Source: Cricetomys ansorgei (taxonomy: Eukaryota; Chordata; Mammalia; Rodentia; Nesomyidae). Taken from it: 64,000 bases of DNA. This document shows, one piece after another, positions 55,861 through 64,000 of this stretch. The first letter of the stretch is position 1, and each line of letters starts with the position of its first letter. The translations under genes were made by a program, and so were the position numbers. A model generated the notes under the pieces. That model ran no database searches and was not told where the DNA came from. It saw only the letters and a list, made by a program, of their open reading frames with translations. The stretch spans positions 1,116,501-1,180,500 of the forward strand of contig JAMJFZ010000769.1 of NCBI GenBank assembly GCA_026225945.1, given 5' to 3'.

Positions 55861-57030
55861 AAAGCCAACTCCTGTGTTTTCTTTCCTCCAAGTGCTTTTC
55901 TTCCATGAAGTGAACTGCTCTATTCTAGCGGTGCTTCTATGCCACAATGGAACAGCACATCTCAAAACACAAGATAAAATAAATAATTCCTATGACTGTT
56001 TATGTTAGATAGCTCATCACAGTGGTGCAAAAGTAGCTATTCATCTATTCCTGTTCTCTATGAATCCTCCGTAGACTGAATGATGCCTGTTCACATTGCT
56101 GTGAAGGAACCTTCTTTACTGTTTCTTTATTCTTTATTTCTTTATTCTTTACTGTTTCTTTATTGAATGTCTTTTCTCCAGACAATCTCAGAGAAATACC
56201 TAGAAATAAGGCTTTACCAACAAGTCAAGTATTCATTAACCTGACCAACTTGACACAAATAATTAGCAACCATGGATACTAATGAACTTAATTTTATTTT
56301 ATTTTATTATCTACCCTTTGCATTTACTGTCCTAATCTTAGTTCCAAGTACTGGAACTGATCTCCAGAAATATTTTATTTTTGACTGTTTTACCATTGAG
56401 GGTCTATCAACACAGTCAGTAATAAAGTGCAATTTAGTGCACAGGGGACCTTGGTTTTGATCCTTAGAACTTCCTAAAAATAAAAAGAAAAGTCATCTTG
56501 AATTGTAATTTGCATATTCCTGTTCTTTATTTCCATGAATTTTGAATAACCATTTTCATCAAGTTTGTATGAATGTCTTATATTGCTTTTCAAAATGAAC
56601 TGCCAATCAAACTGCTATTCCTGTTTCAAAAATGATGATAAATGAAGTGTAACGAAGTAGATGAAACAAAGGCCCATTTATTACATGGATTTCAATTTTA
56701 GCAAGATCTCCTACATCAATTGCTTCAGTTTAATCGATCAAACTTTTCCTGTTGGGTATCAGGAATATATTTAAATGCAAAACAGAGAGGCCTCTTAGTT
56801 CATTGTTCAGCATATAGTAACTATATCCTATTTAGCAATATATATATTGCCTGTAGATGTCACTGTACCCTTATAATTCTTCTCAGGAATTCAGCTACTG
56901 CATTCCTCCCTAATTCAGATGTATGAAAAGAGATTAAATTTCTGTTTTTCAAACAGAGAATTGAAAGACAAGATCTCTCATAGTACAGAAAAGTGAAGAT
57001 CAAATTGTAATATATAGAAACACATATACA
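55861..57030. other. Unassigned sequence
   Basis: No gene recognised. A local repeat of TTCTTTATT/CTTTACTG units lies at 56115-56165. Confidence 0.35.

Positions 57031-57075
<45 letters not shown>
57031..57075. repeat. (CA)n microsatellite
   Basis: About 22 CA units. Confidence 0.97.
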
Positions 57076-57076
<1 letters not shown>

Positions 57077-60000
57077 GTTCTGCCCAGAAAGAGTGTTATT
57101 CAAGGTGGTTAATGAATCATCTTTTTATTTCCTTAATGAAGTGGATTAACTTTTAGATTAGAAAAAAAAAACTGACCAAAAATATAGCTCTATTTACATC
57201 TTTTTTTAATTAAAAAATATTTTTAAAATACCTAACATAGTGTACAAATCATGTTTAAATGGTATTTTTATAAGCTCCGAGGAGAGTTAAAATAAAATGA
57301 ATTTTGTGTCTTACAAAAGAAAGTATGAATCTGGATTACTTAATGATAGAGGAGGTAGGAACAAATACTGTGTTTTTAAAAATTGGTGCTTGCTTTGGCA
57401 GTCTTTTGCTTGAAAACTGGAATTGTCTAATGCTCAAAATCTCTGCGTGAGTGACTGTCCTCCCCCTTCAGTTGTTTTACATAGTAGCTGACACATACAA
57501 GCTATACTAAAAAAAAAATCATAACAGCAATATAAGAATTTCAGGAGAGCCAAGAGTTGAATTAAAATACTGAAAGTAGAATCTAGATGTTGAAGTAGCA
57601 AGAAATCAATTGGTATGGATGCTCAAATTTTGACAATCCTCTTTGCATTGTACTAAAAAATTATGGGTCCATATTTGTTTACTTGACAGTCAGGCCCCTT
57701 TCATTAATTTAGGCCTAGAGATTGTTTCACATAACTTGTAGCATACCAAAGTCTTTCATGTGGGAAGAGTAGGATAATAATAAATGGCTTAAGTTCCTCA
57801 TAAGGTCTAGAAGGTTATCCTTATGTTCACAGAAAAAGGCAGACCTCAGCCAATGATGGAAAGACAGAGCTCTTAAGCAGTAAATGATGTTAGACTTTCA
57901 AAAGCAAAGAATTGGGGAAAGGTGGATCCAGTTAATTAAACCAGCTTTGGGGGTAGAAAAGTGTATGCCTGTGTTATCTTCTAATTGATGCTGATTGCCA
58001 AAGGTGAAGAATTAGGTAAACTTCACTTGATCAACAGAAGTATTGTAGAGTTATATCCTTCTGCACATAGGTCTAGAAGAGATGGGAAGAAAACCAGGTA
58101 AGTCCAGGAGTTAGAAGTCCAATATGTGAAAAAAAAATTCTTTGAAGAAAATCAGATGTCTGGAGTCATACCCAGTTCTGGTTGAAGATTGGAGAGGTTT
58201 TGTTACCATGAAAAGATACTGTTTATTTTTTTAAACTACAATTTCCTTCTTTACAAAACTAGGCCATCAGTCTAAATGATCTTTTTCTTCTGTTTCTTTT
58301 GAAAAAAAAAACAAACGTTGGAATCTATATTTGTATTTAATTCAATGAAGAATATTTATACTGAATTTATTGTTTTCTACTTGTATGATTATATTTTTCT
58401 TCACAAAACAATACAGGACCATTTTACAGATTCTGGGGTACACATTTCAATTCACGTTTATCAGATATTTAAAGATGCGTTAATTGCATCTTAAACCCCT
58501 GTGTAAACATCAGCTTCTCCTAAATAGCTTAGTCAGGAAGCACAAATTTTAGATCTTTCCTTAGTCTTTTCAATAATTTTGAACACCATTATATAGACGA
58601 TGACTTAGCAGTTTGGAACACACAGCAGGTTACTTTTACCAGGGGGATGGGCAAATTTAACTTCTTAGGAAAGTTGAATCATTGTTTCTTTTGAACATTT
58701 TGATGTTTGTCTGAAAAACAAGAATTGAAGAGGTCAAAGAGGGTTTTCTCCTGGAAAACAAGCATAGTAGCAAGAAAGGATAGCAGGGTCAAATGATGGT
58801 GCTCAAGGTAGCAGAGACTAGAGAAGAGGATGAAGGACTGAGTTCTGAAAAGAGACAGAGGAGAGAATATGCTAGCTGAATTTCTTTTTCATTTGATATG
58901 ATATCATATTGATCTGTCAGGAGCAGAGTCCTGGGACAAAATACTTTGTCAAGAAATTATTTATTAAGAATGAGTTTGTTTGTTTCTAGTTGAGAGTATT
59001 AAACCATCAGACTTTTGGAACTCACATTCTGATTATTTGAAAGGAAAAAAAACAGGAAAAGTTATCTGGTTGTTCTTAACCTAATTTTACCCTTAAGAGT
59101 CACGAGAGAAAAGTTTTAGGAAAGCATCTGTCATCAAGGCAACAGCTTTCTAGAAATATGTAAAGAGACACTTGGGACAAACAGTTTATTGATCTTGGAA
59201 GGCTAGGATGATTTTCTGTATAGCTAAATCCTATGATTGGACTATTTTGTAGATTCAATTCTAATATGCATCTGGATTTTTAAAACTATATTTCAAAGAG
59301 GGAAAAACATTTGACTATCTTAAAATCAACAGCGTAGTACTCTTATTCCCCAGTAATATTTAGAAAGTCCAAGAGTCATATAAAGATGGATTCAAAAGGA
59401 CTAAAACAAAATGTCAAGCTGTATCAAAGAACTAGAAGAAACACATCTCTGCAATGCTACTTGATTTTAAAGTTTACCATAATTGCTTGCAAAGGGCTGA
59501 GGAAGCATTTATCTAATGACACTGCAGGGACAGCAAATAATAATCTTCTCATGGTATTTTTAAAGCCAACATTACCAGAATTGGATCCAATATGTGATTA
59601 AAGGCCTATTCTCTCGATACACGAAATGTTCTGTTCTTATAGCACATCTTTGAGTTGTTTTGAAAAGTTTAGCTGCTTCTGTCCCTGCAGAATGTTAGCA
59701 TTGCTGATGGAGATCAGTACTTTCCCAGGCTGCAAAGTCTAGGGTTTAGGATGAGAAAAATAAAAAAATTAAGACAATCCATAGCATGTGACTATCCTCA
59801 CTATCTTACTTGAGACTTCAGAATTTTCGAAGCCTATGTAGTAATCTGTAGTGTCTTAAATATAAATTTCTACATGATGATCCCAAATAAATTCTTCCCT
59901 TTCTGTCCTTGATTCAGTTCATTTATTCATCCATAAAACAGATATTTCTTTAAGATCAATTATGAACAAATAATGCAGTTGATGTTTTGGTTCCAAGATG

Positions 60001-60364
60001 ATTAGACAAAATCTTGTATTCAGGGATTTCAGGGTTTAGAAAAGCAAGAGGATATAAGATTATGATGGATTCTAGGGCAGATACAAGGAGAAACTTAGCC
60101 TCAGTAGGCTGAGCTGAATTGACTCATGATCGATTATTTCATTAACCGAACAAATTTAAGATAGAGATCACTGTTGACATCATTTAGTTATCTCATCTCT
60201 TGCCCTTGTGTATTATTTTTGTACACTACATCTAGAATTGCATTATAATTATTTATCTAAGCATCTTGTTTTATTTGGATGTTTTAAGAACAGCTCTAAT
60301 TTTCTTTCTTTATTTTTTAAAACATGCTTTATTCCTAGAGTTACCCAGTATGATTGGAATGTGA
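57076..60364. other. Long unassigned AT-rich stretch with few visible repeats
   Basis: About 3.3 kb with no recognised SINE, LTR, L1 or coding frame. Confidence 0.4.
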
Positions 60365-60387
60365 ATGTGTGTGTGTATGTGTGTGTA

Positions 60388-60476
<89 letters not shown>

Positions 60477-60505
60477 GGAGAGGGAGAGAGAAAGAGAGAA
60501 TAAAT
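60365..60505. repeat. Compound (GT)n(TA)n(GA)n microsatellite
   Basis: A GT run, an uninterrupted TA run of about 24 units, then a GA run of about 15 units with an imperfect GA extension. Confidence 0.97.
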
Positions 60506-62059
60506 GAGTGGACAATCAGGGGGCATAAACGAGTAGCCGAGTATGTTTAGATTGATTAAAACATTACATAATGTGTATATTTATTGACATATCACATTGC
60601 TCTATTAACATGTACAATTCTTTTGTTTTTGTGTACTGTTTGAAAGTGAAATATATTTAGCTAAAACCTAACCAACAGAGAGAAGTTATTATATAATATG
60701 CTATAAGTGTGTATATATGTTTACTAATCTGTTCATGGGTGGCTATTTCTAATAAAAGAGCCTTGATTGCAGTAGACTTTTTATGTGAGACTTTTTTTAG
60801 AATTTTTAATTACACAATAAATTTCCATTATAGAATGGCTCCTTTTTTTTGCAAATGCTGCTGGAAAATGTCTTTAATTTTATGCCAAATAACAAAACAT
60901 GGTTGGAAAACATCACTGAATCCTGCGTACTATATGAATTAAAAAATAACATGGATATAATGTATATAGTCTCGGCAACCATAGATTGTGAATAGAAGTT
61001 CTTTAGTTTTGGACTGTTTTCTGACAATGAGAAAGTCTACTTATAAGAAAGTTTCCAGCTGTGAAGCAAAGGCATGGGTGACAGAGTTTACTGATGAAGC
61101 AACTCCATGTGGAATGGCAGGAGCATTAAAGAAGGATACAGTTTTTAAATTTTTAATTAAAAAGGAAAAAGGCAATTCTTTTTTTTTCCTTTGTGAAACC
61201 CTTAGAAAGGAATGAGATTATACTTTAGCCAAATGATTGGACAGATATTTAAAACTATAGACTAGAGAAGGGGGCAACAGAAGCAGCATTAAACCAGACT
61301 TAAAAGTTTTTTTATAAGCTATTGTTGATTGAAGAGTCTGAAGTTACTGTTAAATCAAACATAAATTACTTGTGGAGAGATACCCAAGTAGGGAAAGAGT
61401 AATAGCAAAACACCTCTGCAGTAGTGCGATACTGTGGTGGCTCACCAAGGAAGAAACGGAGGCATATTTCACAGGGGCAAACCCTGCCAGACCTCAGCAG
61501 AGGGAACCACCATCTTGGCCAGTGCCATACTGCCAGAGGAAGCATGAGCATCTCAGCTCAGATCTTTTCATTGAGTCATTCAGAACTCCTCAGGTGCAGA
61601 TCATGAGCAATCAAACATCCTCCACAGAAATCCAACACCTGCAGACAATATAAAATGCCAAGGCCTATGCATTCCTTTTCCCAACAGTGCACAAAATAAT
61701 TATTTTAAACACATCTAAAAATAAACTTCCACAACATACCCCTGCAAGTATTGTGGCATTATCTAGCAATGACTTTAGGCCATGCCTCCTGTGCAGGCAG
61801 TGGCAGAAGCAATATCAGCCCTCCAAGTTTCCGCAAGAAATGCTAATGGTGTTTAAGTCAGAAACCAGAAGATACAGTGGATACTGCTAGAGGTTAGAAT
61901 TCTATTGATTGTGGCAAGGGTTATTCAAAGGCCAAAAATTATGTCTTAAACCATTCCCAGAGCAAATCACTTGGAAGTGGGCCAGAAACAAGAAGCAATA
62001 AGAGCTGTGTAGGTAAGCTGGGATTAAATGATCAAAATAGTGGGACTTCCTTAAGAATA
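60506..62059. other. Unassigned sequence
   Basis: No gene or repeat recognised. Plus frames at 60988-61215 and 61372-61653 show no family signature. Confidence 0.35.
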
Positions 62060-62432
62060 GGCTAAGTGTGGTTGGAGAAGGTGCTTGCCACTTTTGCAGA
62101 GTACCTGAGTTCTGTTTCTCAGCACCCATGTTTTTGGAGGACTGTTAACTCTAGCTCTTGGAGATCTGCTGCCCTCTTCTGGCCTCTGTGGGTACCTACA
62201 ATCACATACACAGAACTCGCATACATGCACTTACATATACATAACTTGAAATAAAAGAAAATCTTAGAAGCTGGAGAGACTGTTTAAATGTTAAGAGCAC
62301 TGGTTGCTCTTGCAGATGACCCAGATTCAATTCCCAGGACCCACACGGCAGCTCACTACTGTCTATAATTCCAGATATAGCAGATCCACTGTCCTTTTCT
62401 GGCCTCCACGGGCAATGTATGGATATCACCAC
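62060..62432 (+). mobile_element. Two tandem B2/B3 SINEs, plus
   Basis: The first spans 62060-62266 (GCTGCCCTCTTCTGGCCTCT) and the second 62270-62432 (GCTGGAGAGACTGTTTAAAT, TTAAGAGCACTGGTTGCTCT, TCAATTCCCAGGACCCACAC), with recognisable tRNA-derived heads. Confidence 0.8.
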
Positions 62433-64000
62433 ATTTCAACTTGGTGAACCAATTAGTTTTATTGGATTAATTATAGGAGTGTGGGTGAGGGGTTACTTAC
62501 AGAAGTGGACATGACTCATAGAGAGTTGCACCACTAAAGCCTATCCCAGCTTGGATGACTACTCACAAAAACTGGAGTAACACTGCACAGCCTGCAGATG
62601 GCTCAATAGGTTGTAGATTGTCCTTCTTCCAAGTTCTCAGTTGGTCTAAGCCTCTTCCAGTTAGCTCGGTTGTTTTCTGCTTCTTCTAGGTACCTGATCT
62701 TAGTCTCAGAATAATTATAGCTTGACTTGTCTGAGAGTCTTCTTTGTCGCTTGTCCTGTCTGGGAGTGATTTTCAGTAATCTTTATTGTTTACTCTTGGG
62801 AAGGAGGGGGCCTAGTGAATCTCATCTCATCAATTTCAAGGACTTCCTGAAGCTATTTTGAAGCCTGAAGCCTTTTGGCTTAAGAAATTTCTCTGGGAGA
62901 TGGGACTTCAATCTCTGAGGAAACTGCCATACACAGGCCTACTTTCAGTTTTTGCTGTTGTTTATTTTTTCCGTAATTGCTCTTGCCCATGGTCTGTTTC
63001 AAAGCATTTCTAGAAGAAAGCTAAATTTCCTAAGAGATTATATCTTATACCACTCCCTTATCCAATGACTGACTGATGAGGTAGGATGAAAATTTTGTTT
63101 ACTCATTTTAAAGAATGGAGAACTCTGAGGAATAATTAATATTTCCAGTTTCCTTATGAGATTGGAGCAAGTGAGGGACTTTCTCTTAAAATAACACTCT
63201 ATTTGCCTTTGTCTGTGTTGTTCTTTTCATATTCCTTTCCATTTTATCCTGGGAGCAATATTATTCAAGTTTTAGAATGAATTTATAAGTCATATATATT
63301 TGTGATACCCTTTTACATATGAGGGATACCAAAGATCTAATAATCAGCTCCAGTCACATAGCAAGCCGTGAAAGTATCTTGGCTTTGAATGCATTGGAGT
63401 TGACTTTGGAATACACAAATTTTGATCACTTTGCCATATTTTCTCAGTAAACAACATTAAAATTTGAATTGTCTTCAATCTCATTTCCTCTACAGTGGCA
63501 GGGTTATATTTTCTCTTCTTCTTCTTTTTTCCTTACTGATCTCCTTTAAACCTACTCATAATGAGACTAATGTTTAATTTATATATGTTTTGTGTACTAA
63601 TAAGAAGAATGTTATGGAAAGACAAAAAGGAAAGGAAAAATGTGTCTAACTCTTCAGAATAGATGTAGGAAAATGCACTTTTTATTAAAATGAATCACAT
63701 TTTAAGACAGAATGGGAAAGACAGTTTTTAGTTTAGAGAGTAAATCTTTTGGGCTAGGGTATGTATCTTGGTCATAGAGTTCCTGTCTAACATGGGAGAA
63801 GTCTTGGGCTCAAAGATCTCTAACTCACAAGGCCAGAGTTTTCACTCTTAAATAGGATGTAAGATGGAATTGGAGGCATACAACTAACAAGTCTTAATGT
63901 TATTTTTCTTACTTTTCAGAATTCTTGCTCTTTCCCAATGTCTTTCAATGATTCTCTTAGCAACATCTATCAGTACCTGTTTTTAAAGTAGTTAAGCACA
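62433..64000. other. Unassigned sequence to window end
   Basis: No gene recognised. The first 400 bases look like a reversed, diverged relative of LTR 'Z' (TTATTGTTTACTCTTGGGAA, CAAGGACTTCCTGAAGCTAT), which is suggestive only. Confidence 0.35.

Noticed and set aside
60208..60515. Frames through the TA/GA repeat encoding Ile-Tyr and Arg-Glu runs
   Set aside because: Pure translation of a microsatellite.
60988..61653. Possible processed pseudogene
   Set aside because: Short frames look slightly protein-like but I could match no family and see no poly(A) tail or flanking duplication.
1..64000. CRISPR arrays, prokaryotic operons, phage or plasmid systems
   Set aside because: Nothing of this kind is present; repeats, SINEs and MAGE genes show mammalian nuclear DNA.

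Overview
The window is mammalian nuclear DNA, almost certainly from a muroid rodent. It carries many B1 (7SL-derived) and B2/B3/B4-like (tRNA-derived) SINEs, rodent L1 3' ends, rodent-type LTRs, long CA/GA/CTTT microsatellites, AT-rich and CpG-poor sequence, and no Alu. The only protein-coding genes I can support are two intact, single-exon-ORF MAGE-B family genes (cancer/testis antigen, MAGE homology domain), both on the minus strand at 8523-9539 and 28173-29204. In placental mammals MAGE-B genes lie in an X-linked cluster, so this is probably part of the rodent X chromosome (inference). I found no tRNA, rRNA, CRISPR or prokaryotic feature.

Layout. 0.9-5.8 kb: minus-strand LTR fragments, a small inverted-repeat element and unassigned sequence. 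7.0-15.8 kb: duplication unit 1, with 3' flank, Mageb-like gene 1, its putative 5' noncoding region split by about 3.1 kb of nested transposons, and upstream module A. 16-20 kb: L1, SINE and medium-reiteration repeats. 20.1-22.1 kb: a partial and then a full orphan copy of the upstream module (copy B), CpG-rich with ETS motifs and a consensus splice donor. 26.2-26.7 kb: truncated module copy C. 26.7-32.1 kb: duplication unit 2, with 3' flank, Mageb-like gene 2, 5' flank and module D. 32-64 kb: no genes recognised; SINEs, LTRs, L1 fragments and microsatellites separated by AT-rich unique sequence.

How it fits together. The two genes share 3' flanks, a conserved ATTAAA poly(A) signal about 385 bases past each stop, a splice acceptor about 60 bases upstream of each start, and upstream modules that resemble MAGE promoter/first-exon regions. 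The modules number more than the genes (four, plus one short fragment), so the locus looks like a tandem array that lost gene bodies and kept orphan promoter/first-exon copies. The coding regions share a sharply bounded tract, 97% identical at the DNA level, inside otherwise diverged genes, which is the signature of gene conversion. All homology statements come from reading and hand alignment of this sequence; no database search was run.
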